A DNA stretch of 64,000 nt from positions 638,001 through 702,000 of the forward strand of contig NZ_CP156082.1 of NCBI RefSeq assembly GCF_039830145.1, written 5' to 3'. The notes under the pieces were generated by a model. That model made no database searches, had not been told where the DNA came from, and saw nothing but the letters and a program-made list of their open reading frames with translations. Numbering within the stretch: the first letter of the stretch is position 1; the number at the start of each line of letters is the position of its first letter. The DNA comes from Croceibacterium sp. TMG7-5b_MA50 (GTDB lineage: Bacteria; Pseudomonadota; Alphaproteobacteria; Sphingomonadales; Sphingomonadaceae). The position numbers and the translations under genes were made by a program. Shown here one piece after another: positions 52,407 through 63,445 of the stretch.

Positions 52407-55253
52407 TCACTCCCCGCCGTTCGCGTCCTCGTCCTCCACCGGGTCGTCCCGGTCGACCGTCGGCTCGGGCGCGGTCGTCTCCGCGCCTCGCGCCAGCATC
52501 TCTTCGACAATGGCTTCCTCCGCCTCGTTCTCAGGCGCTTCCTGCTCATCGATGCGAACCGCGCTGACGACATGCTCGTCCTTGGCGACGTCGAACAAGC
52601 GCACTCCGGCGCTGTTGCGGCCAATGACGCGCAGGCTGTCGAGGCCGATTCGGATCAGCTTGGCCTGATCGGTCACCAGCATCAGCTGATCCTGCTTGGT
52701 CGCGGTGAAGCTGGCGACGACCGGACCGTTGCGGCGGATATTGTCGATGTTGACGATGCCCTGACCACCGCGCCCAGTCTGCCGGTACTCGTAGGCGGAG
52801 GACAGCTTGCCATAGCCGTTGGCGCACACCGTCAGGATGAACTGCTCGTTCGTCGCCATCTCCACCTGATCGTCCGACAGCGCGGAGGCGTCGTCACCCT
52901 TCCACGGGGCGATGCGGAGATAGGCCTCGCGCTCCTCCGCATTGGCGCCGCCGTCCCGCAGGATCGACAGGGAAACGACCTGGTCGCCAGCGCGCAGAGT
53001 CATGCCGCGCACGCCGGTACTGGTGCGGGACTGGAACTCGCGTACCTCGTCTGCGGCAAAGCGGATCGCCTTGCCGTCGCGGGTCGCCAGCAGCACGTCG
53101 TCACCGGCCTCCACCAGGGCCACGCCGATCAGTTTGTCGGCGCTGCCATCCTCGAACCGCATGGCGAGTTTGCCGTTGGTGGGGATGTTGGTGAACGCGT
53201 CCATGGCGTTGCGCCGCACGCTGCCACGGGCGGTGGCGAACATGACGTGGAGCGCGCCCCAGCTATCCTCATCCTCCGGCAACGGCAGGACGGCGGCAAT
53301 GGTCTCGCCTTCGTCCAGTGCGGACAGCAGGTTGACGATCGGCCGGCCGCGGGTGGCCGGGCCACCTTCGGGCAGGCGCCACACCTTCAGGCGGTAGACC
53401 TTGCCCGCGGTGGAGAAGAACAGCACCGGATTGTGGGTGGAGGTGACGAACATCGCCATCACCGCATCCTCGTCCTTCGTGGCCATGCCGGCGCGGCCCT
53501 TGCCGCCGCGTGCCTGCGAACGGAAGGTGGAGAGCGGAGTGCGCTTGATGTAGCCGTCCAGCGTGACGGTCACGACCATCTCGTCGCGCTCGATCAGGTC
53601 CTCGTCCTCGATCCCGTCCCAGGCGGGCGCGATCTCGCTGACGCGGGGCGTGGCGTAATCGACGCGGACCTGCTCCAGTTCCTCCCGCATGACCTGGTAC
53701 AGGCGGGCACGATCGGCAAGGATGGCGAGGTATTCGCGGATCTTGCCGGCCAGTTCCTCCAGCTCCTCCCCGATCTCGTCCCGGCCGAGCGCGGTCAGGC
53801 GATGGAGGCGCAAGTCGAGGATCGCCTTCACCTGCGTTTCCGACAGGCGGTAGGTGGCTCCGGTGCCGTTGCTCTCGTCCTGCTCGATCGCTTCCACGAT
53901 GCGGAGGTACTGCGCGATGTCGCCGATCGGCCATTCCTCGGCCAGCAGCTTGGCACGGGCAATGGCGGGGTTGGAGGAGCCGCGGATCATCTGGACGACC
54001 TTGTCCAGATTGGTCACCGCGACCACCAGGCCGAGCAGGATATGCGCCCGGTCGCGCGCCTTGTTCAGTTCGAACTTGGTGCGGCGGGTGATCACCTCCT
54101 CGCGGAAGGCAATGAAGGTCTGGATGATGTCGCGCAGGCCCAGCGTTTCTGGCCGGCCGCCGCGGATCGCCAGCATGTTGGCGGGGAAGCTCGACTGCGC
54201 CGGGGTGTGGCGCCACAGCTGGTTCAGCACGACCTCCGCCGTGGCGTCGCGCTTCAGGTCGATGACGACGCGCACGCCTTCGCGGTTGCTTTCGTCACGA
54301 ATGTCGCTGACGCCCTCGATCCGGCGGTCCTTGGCGGCCTCCGCGATCTTTTCCACCAGATTGTTCTTGCCGACCTGGTATGGGATGGAGGTCAGCACGA
54401 TGGAGCGGCGCTCCTTCGCGCCCTGCTCGATCACGTGGCGGCAGCGCTGCAGGATGGACCCGCGCCCGGTAGTATAGGCGGCGCGCGCGCCCGCATGGCC
54501 CAGGATCAGCGGCGCGGTCGGAAAGTCGGGACCGGGGATGTAGCGGGTCAGGTCCTCGCTCGTCAGGCCCGGATCGTCCATGAACGCCAGGCAGCCGTCG
54601 ATCACCTCACCCAGATTGTGCGGCGGTATGTTGGTCGCCATGCCGACCGCGATGCCGCCGGCGCCGTTGACCAGCAGGTTGGGAAAGCGGGCGGGCAGCA
54701 CGGACGGTTCGCGTTCCGACCCGTCATAGTTCGGGACGAAGTCGACCGTGTCCTTGTCGAGGTCGGTCAGCAGCGCTTCCGCGGGCTTGGCCAGCCGGCT
54801 TTCGGTGTAGCGCATGGCCGCCGGGGGATCGGGATCCATGCTGCCGAAATTGCCCTGACCATCGATCAGCGGCAGCCGCATGGACCATGGCTGCGTCATG
54901 CGGGCGAGGGCGTCGTAGATCGCGCTGTCGCCATGGGGGTGGTACGAACCCATCACCTCACCGACGATCTTGGCGGATTTCCGATAGGGTCGGTTTGACG
55001 TGTAGCCGCCAACCTGCGCGGCGTAGAGGATGCGGCGATGGACAGGCTTCAAGCCATCGCGCACGTCGGGCAGGGCGCGCGCCACGATCACGCTCATCGC
55101 GTAATCGAGGTAGCTGGTCTTCATCTCATCGACGATGTCGATGCGTTCCCATTCGCCACCCGGCTGCGCGGGTGCGGGCGGGTCGATAATGTCGGTGGTA
55201 TCAGCCAAAGGATTCGGCCTGCCTTGCTGGTTTTCGGATTTCGGTTGAACCAT
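52407..55253 (-). CDS. gyrA: DNA gyrase subunit A
   Basis: 948 residues from ATG 55253. A TTG at 55208 (LADTTDII) would give a length of 933 and is also plausible. The GyrA marks are [20 protein letters not shown], the quinolone region [15 protein letters not shown] with Ser and Asp at the key positions, and the Tyr in [10 protein letters not shown], which attacks DNA. The C-terminal beta-pinwheel has the GyrA box QARGGKG and an acidic tail ending EDANGGE. With GyrB it introduces negative supercoils. Confidence 0.96.
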   Translation of the reverse strand: MVQPKSENQQGRPNPLADTTDIIDPPAPAQPGGEWERIDIVDEMKTSYLDYAMSVIVARALPDVRDGLKPVHRRILYAAQVGGYTSNRPYRKSAKIVGEVMGSYHPHGDSAIYDALARMTQPWSMRLPLIDGQGNFGSMDPDPPAAMRYTESRLAKPAEALLTDLDKDTVDFVPNYDGSEREPSVLPARFPNLLVNGAGGIAVGMATNIPPHNLGEVIDGCLAFMDDPGLTSEDLTRYIPGPDFPTAPLILGHAGARAAYTTGRGSILQRCRHVIEQGAKERRSIVLTSIPYQVGKNNLVEKIAEAAKDRRIEGVSDIRDESNREGVRVVIDLKRDATAEVVLNQLWRHTPAQSSFPANMLAIRGGRPETLGLRDIIQTFIAFREEVITRRTKFELNKARDRAHILLGLVVAVTNLDKVVQMIRGSSNPAIARAKLLAEEWPIGDIAQYLRIVEAIEQDESNGTGATYRLSETQVKAILDLRLHRLTALGRDEIGEELEELAGKIREYLAILADRARLYQVMREELEQVRVDYATPRVSEIAPAWDGIEDEDLIERDEMVVTVTLDGYIKRTPLSTFRSQARGGKGRAGMATKDEDAVMAMFVTSTHNPVLFFSTAGKVYRLKVWRLPEGGPATRGRPIVNLLSALDEGETIAAVLPLPEDEDSWGALHVMFATARGSVRRNAMDAFTNIPTNGKLAMRFEDGSADKLIGVALVEAGDDVLLATRDGKAIRFAADEVREFQSRTSTGVRGMTLRAGDQVVSLSILRDGGANAEEREAYLRIAPWKGDDASALSDDQVEMATNEQFILTVCANGYGKLSSAYEYRQTGRGGQGIVNIDNIRRNGPVVASFTATKQDQLMLVTDQAKLIRIGLDSLRVIGRNSAGVRLFDVAKDEHVVSAVRIDEQEAPENEAEEAIVEEMLARGAETTAPEPTVDRDDPVEDEDANGGE

Positions 55254-55486
55254 CGGCCCTAGGCGAAAGCGGCGGGCAAGGCCAGTCATGCAGCCCGTCA
55301 GCGGAGGCGCAGACGGCTTTTTCCACATCGGGAGCGCAGCGCACAGCCCCGATGGGGTAGTTCAAAGCCGGTTCACTTGCCGTTTGGCAGGACCGCATCG
55401 GCGTGATGAGCATTGCCATGTTGCAAAGCGGCGGACAGATACACACCGTCACATACCCGATTTCCATGTTTAGGAGAGAACAGACA

Positions 55487-56746
55487 ATGGTTCGCAAGGG
55501 CATCATCCGATTGCCGGCGCTGCGCGGAGCGGCATCGGCCTTTGCCATGGGCCTGACCCTGGCCGGCGTGTCACTGGGTGGCGCGGCGCTGACCGCTGCA
55601 CCGGCAGCGGCGCAGGAATACACCAAGGAATTCGTCGCGGTCTACCAGCCGGTGGCCGAGATCGTGAACGCCGGAACGGATCTCGAATCTGCCCGCGGGC
55701 AGGTGGATGCCGTGTACGCCGCCGTCAAGAGCGAGGACGATCGCAACGCCGCGGGAAGCCTGGCGCTGAACATCGGCACCAAGCTCAACGATCGTGCGCT
55801 GCAGCGTCGCGGTCTGGAAACCATGCTGCAGAGCGGCAAGGTCGCGCCGGAACGCCTGGCCCAATTCCAGTTCTTCGTCGGCAACCTGGCATATGACGCG
55901 AAGGATTACGCGGCCGCGCGTACTGCCTTGCAGGCTGCGTATGACGCCGGTTACCGCGAGGAGGACGTGCGTCCGACCATCGCCGAGACCTACTTCTCCG
56001 GCGGGGAGGTCCAGCCGGGCATCGATTACGTCAAGAAGATCGTGGCTGAGGAGCAGGCTGCCGGTCGCCCGGTCAACGAACAGCTGATCCGCCGTGCGTT
56101 GCGCTTCGCCTACGAGGGCAAGATGACCGACCAGGCGACCGAGCTGTCCGCGCTGCTCGTCACCAACAACCCGACGCAGGAAAGCTGGAAGCAGAGCCTG
56201 CAGGTAGTGAACGCGATGGTCGATCTGGAGCCACAGGCTCAGCTGGACCTGCTGCGACTGATGCTGGCGACAGATGCGCTGAGCGAGCGCCGCGAGTACG
56301 TGACGTATATTGAAGCGGCCGACGTGCGCGTCATGTCCAACGAGGTGCAACGCGTGCTGGCCAAGGGCCTGCAAAACGGCATCTTCTCCGCCAGCGACGA
56401 CTATTACGCGGAGGTGAAGCGCTTGGCCGACCAGCGCGCGCCTATCGATCAGCGCGAAGCCGCCGGCCTGGTGACCGAAGCGCGGGGCGAGGCGCAGGGT
56501 AATGGTGCGCAGGGCGCGGGCGACGTGCAGATGTCGCTGGCCGATTACGCCCAAGCCGAAGCCATGTACCAGCTGGCGCTGGAAAAGGGCGGGGTCGATC
56601 GTGACCGCAATCTGACCCGGCTCGGCATCGCGCAGGCAATGCAGGGCAAGGCGGCGGAAGCGAAGGCGACGCTGCAGCAGGTCAGCGGTCCGCGTGCGGC
56701 CGTGGCACGGATGTGGATGGCTTACGCCGACACGAAGTCGGCCTGA
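55487..56746 (+). CDS. Exported TPR-like protein
   Basis: 419 residues. ATG 55487 is preceded by AGGAG; an earlier in-frame ATG at 55403 would displace this ribosome site. A long signal peptide ends ALTAAPAAAQE. The mature part is helical, with TPR-like units such as NLAYDAKDYAAARTALQAAY and FARASY-free repeats DYAQAEAMYQLALEKGG and AQAMQGKAAEAKATLQQVSG. Such proteins scaffold periplasmic or outer-membrane complexes. No precise family is recognised. It lies between divergent gyrA and convergent trpD and seems monocistronic. Confidence 0.8.
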   Translation: MVRKGIIRLPALRGAASAFAMGLTLAGVSLGGAALTAAPAAAQEYTKEFVAVYQPVAEIVNAGTDLESARGQVDAVYAAVKSEDDRNAAGSLALNIGTKLNDRALQRRGLETMLQSGKVAPERLAQFQFFVGNLAYDAKDYAAARTALQAAYDAGYREEDVRPTIAETYFSGGEVQPGIDYVKKIVAEEQAAGRPVNEQLIRRALRFAYEGKMTDQATELSALLVTNNPTQESWKQSLQVVNAMVDLEPQAQLDLLRLMLATDALSERREYVTYIEAADVRVMSNEVQRVLAKGLQNGIFSASDDYYAEVKRLADQRAPIDQREAAGLVTEARGEAQGNGAQGAGDVQMSLADYAQAEAMYQLALEKGGVDRDRNLTRLGIAQAMQGKAAEAKATLQQVSGPRAAVARMWMAYADTKSA

Positions 56747-56785
56747 CGACTGGGAACGGCGCGGGATCTGCCCGCGCCGTTCTCC

Positions 56786-57760
56786 CTAACGCGCCGCTGC
56801 GATCCAGTCCCGCAGCAGAGCCCGCGCCGCGCCGCTGTCGATTGCCTCTGCCGCACGTGCGGCACCTGACTGCCAGTCAGCACTCGCTTCCGAAACGATC
56901 AGCGCACCGGCTGCATTCAGCAGCACGGCATCCCGATATGGACCCGGCGTCCCGTCCAGCAGGGCGCGCAGGGCGTCTGCGTTGTGCGCCGCATCGCCAC
57001 CTCGGATGGCGCTGACCGGGGCGGTCGGCAGCCCGACATCCCCCGGCAACAACCGGGCCATGAGCACAGCGGCATCGCGGACCGTGGCGACCTCGTTTCC
57101 GCCGGCAACGCTCAATTCGTCCAGCCCTTCGTCACCCGACACGATCAGCGCATGATCGGTGCCAAGCTGCGCCAGCGCAGCGGCATAGATCGGCACATAG
57201 GCTGGCCGGGCAATGCCAATCAGTTGCCGGGTGACTCCTGCCGGATTGGCGAGCGGTCCAAGCAGGTTGAAGATGGTCCGTCGACCAATCGCCCGGCGTA
57301 TCGGCATGATCCGCGCCAGGGCAGGGTGGTATGCGGCGGCAAACAGGAAGCCGATGCCGATACTGCCAAGCGTCGCCTCCGCCGTACGAGCGGCCCCATC
57401 GAGATCGAGACCCAGCGCCTCCAGCGTATCGGCAGCCCCGGCCTTGCTGCTGGCAGCGCGGTTGCCGTGCTTGGCCACCGGGACGCCGCACGCCGCCACG
57501 ACGATGGCAACCGCGGTGGAGACGTTCAGCGTGTGGTGCCCGTCACCGCCCGTACCGCAGACGTCGATCGCTTCGACGGGCGCCGACACCCGGATCATGC
57601 GCGCCCGCATCGCGCGGGCGGCACCGGCGATCTCGGCGGCGGTCTCTCCCCGATCGGTCAGGGCCACCAGTGTCCGCGTCACGGCGGCATCGTCCATCAC
57701 GCCGTCCAGCATGCGGCCGAACAGCGCCTCGGCCTCCTCCAACGAGAGGGGATCGATCAT
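56786..57760 (-). CDS. trpD: Anthranilate phosphoribosyltransferase
   Basis: 324 residues. TrpD marks are [20 protein letters not shown] (the PRPP-binding glycine loop), [20 protein letters not shown], and [20 protein letters not shown] with [14 protein letters not shown]. It joins anthranilate to PRPP, the second step of tryptophan synthesis. ATG 57760 overlaps the trpG stop (ATGA), so the genes are translationally coupled; the frame from 57787 would add nine residues. It is the last gene of the ppiD-trpE-trpG-trpD run; no trpC follows, a convergent exported protein gene being next. Confidence 0.95.
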   Translation of the reverse strand: MIDPLSLEEAEALFGRMLDGVMDDAAVTRTLVALTDRGETAAEIAGAARAMRARMIRVSAPVEAIDVCGTGGDGHHTLNVSTAVAIVVAACGVPVAKHGNRAASSKAGAADTLEALGLDLDGAARTAEATLGSIGIGFLFAAAYHPALARIMPIRRAIGRRTIFNLLGPLANPAGVTRQLIGIARPAYVPIYAAALAQLGTDHALIVSGDEGLDELSVAGGNEVATVRDAAVLMARLLPGDVGLPTAPVSAIRGGDAAHNADALRALLDGTPGPYRDAVLLNAAGALIVSEASADWQSGAARAAEAIDSGAARALLRDWIAAAR

Positions 57761-58365
57761 CGCGGGGGCTGCGGATCGATCCCGCAAAGGCGCAGCCAGT
57801 TGGCGAGCAGATCGTGGCCGTGCTCGGTCGCGATGCTCTCCGGGTGGAACTGCACGCCATGGATCGGCAGCGTTGCGTGGCGGAAGCCCATGGCCACCGT
57901 CCCGTCCAGTCCCGGCGTCTCGCTATGGGCGTTGACCACCAGGGTGTCGGGAATGTCGATCACGACCAACGAATGGTAGCGAGTCGCGGTGAAGGGGCTG
58001 GGCAGTCCGGCAAACACCCCGCTGCCGTCATGCGTGACGGGGGATGTCTTGCCGTGCATTAACCCGCCGCGGGTCACCGTACCGCCGAAATGTTGTCCGA
58101 TCGCCTGATGGCCGAGGCACACGCCCAGCAACGGCCGTCCCGCATCCACGCAGGCGCCGACCAGATCGAGGCTGATGCCGGCCTCGCTCGGGGTGCATGG
58201 CCCGGGGGAAATCAGGAAGCCGGCAGCACCCGTTTCCAGCGCCTGCGCGGCGGACAGCGCATCGTTGCGGACCACCTCAACAGGAGCGCCCAGTTCCATC
58301 AGGTAATGGACCAGGTTGAAGGTGAAGCTGTCGTAATTGTCGATGACGAGGATGGGGGCGGTCAT
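57757..58365 (-). CDS. trpG: Anthranilate synthase glutamine amidotransferase subunit
   Basis: 202 residues, class I glutamine amidotransferase. The catalytic Cys is in [17 protein letters not shown], the His/Glu in [14 protein letters not shown], and the opening [20 protein letters not shown] is the TrpG start. It supplies ammonia from glutamine to TrpE. Start ATG 58365 ([12 protein letters not shown]) fits the family; an upstream frame of 12 residues is not conserved. It follows trpE by seven bases and overlaps trpD by four. Confidence 0.96.
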   Translation of the reverse strand: MTAPILVIDNYDSFTFNLVHYLMELGAPVEVVRNDALSAAQALETGAAGFLISPGPCTPSEAGISLDLVGACVDAGRPLLGVCLGHQAIGQHFGGTVTRGGLMHGKTSPVTHDGSGVFAGLPSPFTATRYHSLVVIDIPDTLVVNAHSETPGLDGTVAMGFRHATLPIHGVQFHPESIATEHGHDLLANWLRLCGIDPQPPR

Positions 58366-58372
58366 GGCTGCT

Positions 58373-59890
58373 TCACTGTCCAAAGCCGGGCTCGGCGGCA
58401 ATCCGGGCCGCTTCCTGGGCGGCGGCGATCAGCGCGCCGGCTTTCGCCTCGCACTCACGCTGTTCGTATGCAGGGTCGCTGTCCGCGACGATGCCGGCGC
58501 CGGACTGGACATGCATGGTGCCATCCTTGACCACCGCCGTGCGCAGCACGATGCAGCTGTCGACCGACCCATCCGGCGCGAAGTAGCCAACGCCGCCGGC
58601 ATATGGGCCTCGCGTCTCCGGTTCCAGCCCGGCGATAATTTCGCAGGCGCGGATCTTCGGCGCGCCGCTGACGGTGCCGGCCGGGAAGCCGGCGAACAGT
58701 GCGTCGAGGGCGTCCTTCCCCGGTGCAAGCTGGCCCACCACGTTGCTGACGATGTGCATGACGTGGCTGTAGCGTTCGACGGTGAAGCTGTCGGTGACGG
58801 TGACGCTGCCTGCGGACGCCACACGGCCGACATCGTTCCGGCCCAGGTCGAGTAGCATCAGGTGCTCGGCACACTCCTTGGGATCGGCCAGCAGGTCGGC
58901 CTCCGCCGCCCGGTCCGCCGCCTCGTTTACGCCGCGCGGGCGGGTGCCGGCGATGGGGCGGATGGTGACCTCCCCATCGCGAACGCGGACGAGGATCTCG
59001 GGACTGGAGCCGACTAGGGCGAAGCCTGGCAGGTCGAGAAAGTAGAGGAACGGTGACGGATTGATCCGGCGCAGTGCGCGGTACAGTGCCAGCGGCGGCA
59101 GCGGGAACTGGCAGGTGAAACGCTGCGCCAGCACGATCTGGAAGATGTCGCCGGCGGTAATGTACTCCTTCGCCTGCGCCACCATTGCCGGGTAGTCGCC
59201 AGGGGCAAGGACCGGCTGCAGCGCCATTTCGGTGGGCGCCGGCAACGACCCGGTCGCGGGCGGAGCAGGCGCGGCGAGGCTGCGCAGCGCCTCGTCGATC
59301 CGCTCCGCCGCACGGGCCAGGGCTGCCTCCGGTTCGGTACCATCGGCCCAGAGCGGCGCAACGCAGAACAGCGCGTCGGTCAGGCCATCGAACACCAGCA
59401 CCACGGTCGGGCGCACGAACAGCATGTCCGGCAGGTCCAACTCACCCTGTGGAGCGCGGGGGAGCTGCTCCACCAGGCCGATCGTCTCGTAACCGAAATA
59501 GCCGACTAGGCAGGCAAGGGCAGGGGGCAGTTCCGCTGGCACGTCGATGCGACAGGATGCGGCAAGCGCCCGCAATTCTGCCAGCGACCCGCCCGGCAGC
59601 GGCTCGAACGCATCGCGGTCATGCTGCCACGCGCGATTGATCGCGCAGGAGGCGCCGGTGGCGCGATAGACCAGATCGGGATCAAGGCCGAGCAGGCTGT
59701 AACGGCCACGGATCGCGCCGCCCTCTACCGACTCCAGCAGGAAGTCCCCGCGGCCCGGTTCCATCAGCTTGGTGGCGGCACCGACCGGTGTCTCGGTATC
59801 GGCGACGACCCGGCGCCAGACCAACGCGGGCTGCCCGGCCGCAAGCTGCCGGCGGGCGGCGTCGGCGTTCGCGAGTGCGGATCCGGTCAT
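58373..59890 (-). CDS. trpE: Anthranilate synthase component I
   Basis: 505 residues. The chorismate-binding domain has [67 protein letters not shown] and [21 protein letters not shown]. The N-terminal part carries [20 protein letters not shown] with the inhibitory tryptophan-binding Ser element. It converts chorismate to anthranilate using ammonia from TrpG. Its start overlaps the stop of the peptidyl-prolyl isomerase gene upstream by four bases (ATGA), so the operon starts further up. No attenuator peptide was sought in detail. Confidence 0.96.
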   Translation of the reverse strand: MTGSALANADAARRQLAAGQPALVWRRVVADTETPVGAATKLMEPGRGDFLLESVEGGAIRGRYSLLGLDPDLVYRATGASCAINRAWQHDRDAFEPLPGGSLAELRALAASCRIDVPAELPPALACLVGYFGYETIGLVEQLPRAPQGELDLPDMLFVRPTVVLVFDGLTDALFCVAPLWADGTEPEAALARAAERIDEALRSLAAPAPPATGSLPAPTEMALQPVLAPGDYPAMVAQAKEYITAGDIFQIVLAQRFTCQFPLPPLALYRALRRINPSPFLYFLDLPGFALVGSSPEILVRVRDGEVTIRPIAGTRPRGVNEAADRAAEADLLADPKECAEHLMLLDLGRNDVGRVASAGSVTVTDSFTVERYSHVMHIVSNVVGQLAPGKDALDALFAGFPAGTVSGAPKIRACEIIAGLEPETRGPYAGGVGYFAPDGSVDSCIVLRTAVVKDGTMHVQSGAGIVADSDPAYEQRECEAKAGALIAAAQEAARIAAEPGFGQ

Positions 59891-61821
59891 TGGCCGCCGG
59901 TCAATTGCGTACGGACCGCCGCGATGGCTTCCTCGTTGCGCTCAACCCCAACCTCCGCTTGGACCGCGGCGATGAACTGCGCTGCGTATTCCTCACCCGT
60001 GGCGGTGCCGAGCTGCTGCAGTGCCTGGATCACCACCGGATCGGTCTGCGCGATCTGCGGCGCGGTGACGTTGTTCAGCTGGATCACGTACCAGCCGCTG
60101 TCGCCCTGCTCCTCCAACACCTTCACCGTGCCCTTGGCCATGGAGAAGAACAGGGCCAGCGGACGCGGCACCTGCTGCTGACCCGCGAGCTGGTCACGCG
60201 TCAGGTTGACCGGCCGTGGTGCGGCCAGACCCTTGTTCTCCGCCGTCAGCGCGGCGGCGAGCGTGGAGCCGCCGGCGATACGCTGCTGCACACGCCCGGC
60301 GGCCGCCCTAGCGGCAGCGGCACCCTGATCGCGGCGCCAGAGGCCGGCGACCTCGTCCCGGATCTCTGCCAGCGGGGCGGTGGCGGAGCGGGTGATCTCC
60401 GCCACGTCATAGGCGATGAACTGCTCGCCCGGGACGAGTTCGGCGACCTGCGCGTTGCCTTCCTCCATCTCGAAGGCGGCGGGCAGCACGCGGGTCAGTT
60501 CGGCCGGGACGCGTTCGTCGCTGGTGGCGCCATAGACGGCGCCCTCGGCGGTTACCGGACGGGTGGTGGCGACGGTGCCCTTCAGCGAGGTCGCGACCTC
60601 GGCCAGGGTTGCGCCATCCTCCAGCTGATCCTGCACCCGCGCGCCCAGGCCGGCGATCGCGGCAGAGCGCGCCTCCTGCGCCAGGGTCGCAGCGATCTCC
60701 GTTCGGACCTGCGCCAGCGTGCGGGCCGGCGTGCGCTCGACCGCGTCGACTTGCAGGACGTACCAGCCGAGCGGCCCGCGTGCGGGATTGGCGAGGGCGC
60801 CCTGCGCCGTGCCAAAAGCGGCGCTCGCAACCGCGGCTGAGGCCTGCGTCGAAAGCTGGCTTTGCGTCACAGGGCCGATCGCCGCGGTGCGCAGCCCCTT
60901 GCCTTGGGCACTCGCCGCAAGGCTGATGCCGCCGCGCACTTCAGTGACGATGGCCTGTGCGGCAGCCTGCGTGGGCACGATTAGCTGTGTCAGTCGGCGC
61001 TGCTCACTGGCGGCGTATTGCGCGGCATCGCGCTGAAACCGCTGGGCGATCTGGGCATCGGTCGGAGCCGGCACGGTGCCGAGCGCGTCGGCACCGAAGG
61101 TGACATAGCGCAACACGCGCCGCTCCGGCCGGATGAAGCTGCCGGCATTGGCGCGGTAGAACGCCTGCAACTGCGCATCGTTGGGACCGCTGGCCGGAGC
61201 GTAGGCCTCGCTCGGAATCAGGGCGATCGCGCCCTCACGCCGCTCGCGCAGCAGCGCGGCGTAGCGAGGCCCGAAACTGGCCGGCATCACCGGCGAGATG
61301 GCGAGAGGGGAGAGGAGTTGGCGGGCGATCAGGCCGCTCGCGATATCCTGCCGCACTGCCGTCTCGCTCAGCCTGCGCTGAGCCAGCGTGGCGCGGAACA
61401 GGTTGGTATCAAACTGCCCGTCGGCACCGCGGAAGGCGGGGATTTGCAGCAATTCGCTGTCCACCAGCCGATCGCTGATGCGCAGGCCCTGATCAGCGCC
61501 GAACACTGCCAGCGCCGTACGGCGCAGCAACTGGTCCAGCACCTGCGTCAACCCGCCCTGCGCAATGAAGGCGGGCATGGTAATGGTGGGGTTCTGCTGG
61601 CGCTCCTGTTCCAGCGCGCTGTTGGCGTTATCGACCAGCTCCGCACTGTCGATCCGGTTCCCACCGACACTCGCCACCCGGTCGCCGCCGGCGATGCCGC
61701 CGAACACGCCAGTATTGGCCACATCCGCGCTGGCGAAGGCGATGGCCATCAGCAGAAGAAAGGCCAGCGTCAGGCCGACCCCCAGCTTGGAGCGGGTGAG
61801 ATTGCGGAACATCTGGAGCAT
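59887..61821 (-). CDS. ppiD: SurA/PpiD-type peptidyl-prolyl cis-trans isomerase
   Basis: 644 residues. An N-terminal membrane segment (LGVGLTLAFLLLMAIAFASA) anchors a periplasmic body. The SurA N-like helices (RIDSAELVDNANSALEQERQ) and a degenerate parvulin domain (about residues 260-370) are followed by a second one. It folds outer-membrane and exported proteins at the inner membrane. ATG 61821 was chosen, nine bases before a second ATG (MFRNL); a frame from 61860 is possible. The ppiD-trpEGD order is normal in sphingomonads and divergent from tpiA. Confidence 0.85.
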   Translation of the reverse strand: MLQMFRNLTRSKLGVGLTLAFLLLMAIAFASADVANTGVFGGIAGGDRVASVGGNRIDSAELVDNANSALEQERQQNPTITMPAFIAQGGLTQVLDQLLRRTALAVFGADQGLRISDRLVDSELLQIPAFRGADGQFDTNLFRATLAQRRLSETAVRQDIASGLIARQLLSPLAISPVMPASFGPRYAALLRERREGAIALIPSEAYAPASGPNDAQLQAFYRANAGSFIRPERRVLRYVTFGADALGTVPAPTDAQIAQRFQRDAAQYAASEQRRLTQLIVPTQAAAQAIVTEVRGGISLAASAQGKGLRTAAIGPVTQSQLSTQASAAVASAAFGTAQGALANPARGPLGWYVLQVDAVERTPARTLAQVRTEIAATLAQEARSAAIAGLGARVQDQLEDGATLAEVATSLKGTVATTRPVTAEGAVYGATSDERVPAELTRVLPAAFEMEEGNAQVAELVPGEQFIAYDVAEITRSATAPLAEIRDEVAGLWRRDQGAAAARAAAGRVQQRIAGGSTLAAALTAENKGLAAPRPVNLTRDQLAGQQQVPRPLALFFSMAKGTVKVLEEQGDSGWYVIQLNNVTAPQIAQTDPVVIQALQQLGTATGEEYAAQFIAAVQAEVGVERNEEAIAAVRTQLTGGQ

Positions 61822-62061
61822 TGGAACGGCGCTTCTTGCAATCTGGTGGGGAGGCAGCATCCGGAGACGTTGCGAGCGGCGGCCTTATCCCCCCTGCGGC
61901 GCTTCCGCAACAGTGCGGGACAAGTGTGCCAGACCGGCGCGCGGAGCGGCTTTGACAAGCGTGATCGCGGGCGGTAGCGGGCAGCCAATCAGGCCGACCG
62001 GCGGCATCGCCCGTGCATCGGCCGCATATTCGCACATACTTACTAGCTTCAAGGACTATAG

Positions 62062-62826
62062 ATGGCCCAGCGCCCCTATATCGTCGGCAATTGGAAGATG
62101 CACGGCACCCGCGCCATGGTGGCGGAGGCGCGTGCGATTGACCGGGCGGCGGAACGGTTGATCAAGGTGGAGGTCGCGCTGGCTCCGCCGGCGACGCTGA
62201 TCCAGGCGATCCGCAAGGAAGCCAGCCTGATCGGCGTGGGCGCTCAGGATTGCCACACCGCGGAGGGCGGTGCCCATACCGGCGACATTTCCGCCGCGAT
62301 GGTCAAGGATGCCGGTGCCGGGTTCGTCATCGTCGGCCATTCCGAACGCCGCGCCAACCATGGCGAGACCGATGCCGACGTGCGCGCCAAGGCGCAGGCG
62401 GCGCTGGCCGTCAGCATCAATGTCATCGTCTGCGTGGGCGAGACGGAAGGCCAACGTGACGCCGGCCAGGCCGAGGCGGTGGTCGCTTCCCAGCTCGATG
62501 CCTCGCTGCCGCGAGGAGAGCATGTGCTGGAACGGGTGACCGTCGCTTATGAGCCGGTGTGGGCGATCGGCACCGGGCGGACGCCGACGACTGAGGATGT
62601 GGCCGCGATGCATCGCGCAATCCGCGCCAAGTTGCTCGAGATCTATGGTGAGGGCGCCGAAGCGGTTCGCATCCTATATGGCGGGTCGGTGAAAGCGGAC
62701 AATGCGGCCGCGTTGCTTGCGGCCGACGAGGTCGGCGGCGCGCTGGTTGGTGGTGCAAGCCTGACGGCGGAAAGCTTTGTCGGGATCGTGGTCGCCGCTG
62801 CCGAGCGGCTGGAGCATCACCACTAA
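62062..62826 (+). CDS. tpiA: Triosephosphate isomerase
   Basis: 254 residues of the TIM barrel. The opening YIVGNWKMHGT carries the catalytic Lys, GHSERR the electrophilic His and AYEPVWAIGTGRTPT the catalytic Glu and flexible loop; YGGSVKADNAA binds the phosphate. It interconverts dihydroxyacetone phosphate and glyceraldehyde 3-phosphate in glycolysis and gluconeogenesis. The length is usual. It is divergent from ppiD and starts the tpiA-secG-pyrG run. Confidence 0.97.
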   Translation: MAQRPYIVGNWKMHGTRAMVAEARAIDRAAERLIKVEVALAPPATLIQAIRKEASLIGVGAQDCHTAEGGAHTGDISAAMVKDAGAGFVIVGHSERRANHGETDADVRAKAQAALAVSINVIVCVGETEGQRDAGQAEAVVASQLDASLPRGEHVLERVTVAYEPVWAIGTGRTPTTEDVAAMHRAIRAKLLEIYGEGAEAVRILYGGSVKADNAAALLAADEVGGALVGGASLTAESFVGIVVAAAERLEHHH

Positions 62827-62928
62827 GTCGCAAGCCCGCCAGAGCCGCGCCGCTTGAGAAATCGGGTCGGGCGGACTAGATGCGCGGCGACACGCGCATG
62901 TCCCGCGCCATTCGCATCAAGGTAACCC

Positions 62929-63330
62929 ATGTCGCTGTTCATCTTTCTTTCCGTGATCCAAGGGATCATCGCTGCTGCCTTGGTGGGCGTGGTGCTGATG
63001 CAGCGCAGCGAAGGCGGCGGCTTGGGCGTGGGCGGCGGCAGCCCGGGTGGCCTGATGTCGGCTCGCGGCGCGGCCGATTTCCTGACCCGCACGACCAAGT
63101 GGCTGACGGTCGCTTTCGTGGCGCTCGCCATCGTGCTGGCAGGGCTGGCCGTGAACCAGACGGGCACGCAGGAGATCGACACCAGCCTGGACCGGAGCGT
63201 AACCACGCCTGCGGTCAACCCGCAGCAGGCCCCTGATGCGATCCCCGGCGATCCCGGCCTGGACGGACAGGCGCCGGTCGACCCGGTCCCGCAGGTCGAG
63301 GATGATCCGCTGGCGGGTGTGGCGCAGTAA
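62929..63330 (+). CDS. secG: Preprotein translocase subunit SecG
   Basis: 133 residues. Two membrane spans (LFIFLSVIQGIIAAALVGVV and WLTVAFVALAIVLAGLAV) flank the cytoplasmic loop with MQRSEGGGLGVGGGSPGG, the SecG hallmark. The C-terminal tail is Pro/Asp-rich and longer than in E. coli, as is common in alphaproteobacteria. SecG helps SecYE and SecA move preproteins across the inner membrane. It lies 102 bases after tpiA and before pyrG. Confidence 0.92.
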   Translation: MSLFIFLSVIQGIIAAALVGVVLMQRSEGGGLGVGGGSPGGLMSARGAADFLTRTTKWLTVAFVALAIVLAGLAVNQTGTQEIDTSLDRSVTTPAVNPQQAPDAIPGDPGLDGQAPVDPVPQVEDDPLAGVAQ

Positions 63331-63445
63331 GCGCTGCCCGGCCATTCTGCTGCGCGGCCTCCCGCCGCGCTTCCCCCAATACTGTGCACAGCGTGACGCC
63401 GCGGCCTTGCGCCGAATCCGCTTGCCCGCTTAAGGCCCACCTCCC

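Noticed and set aside
52572-54998. 808-codon plus-strand frame
   Set aside because: Antisense to gyrA; its sequence is low-complexity and matches no family.
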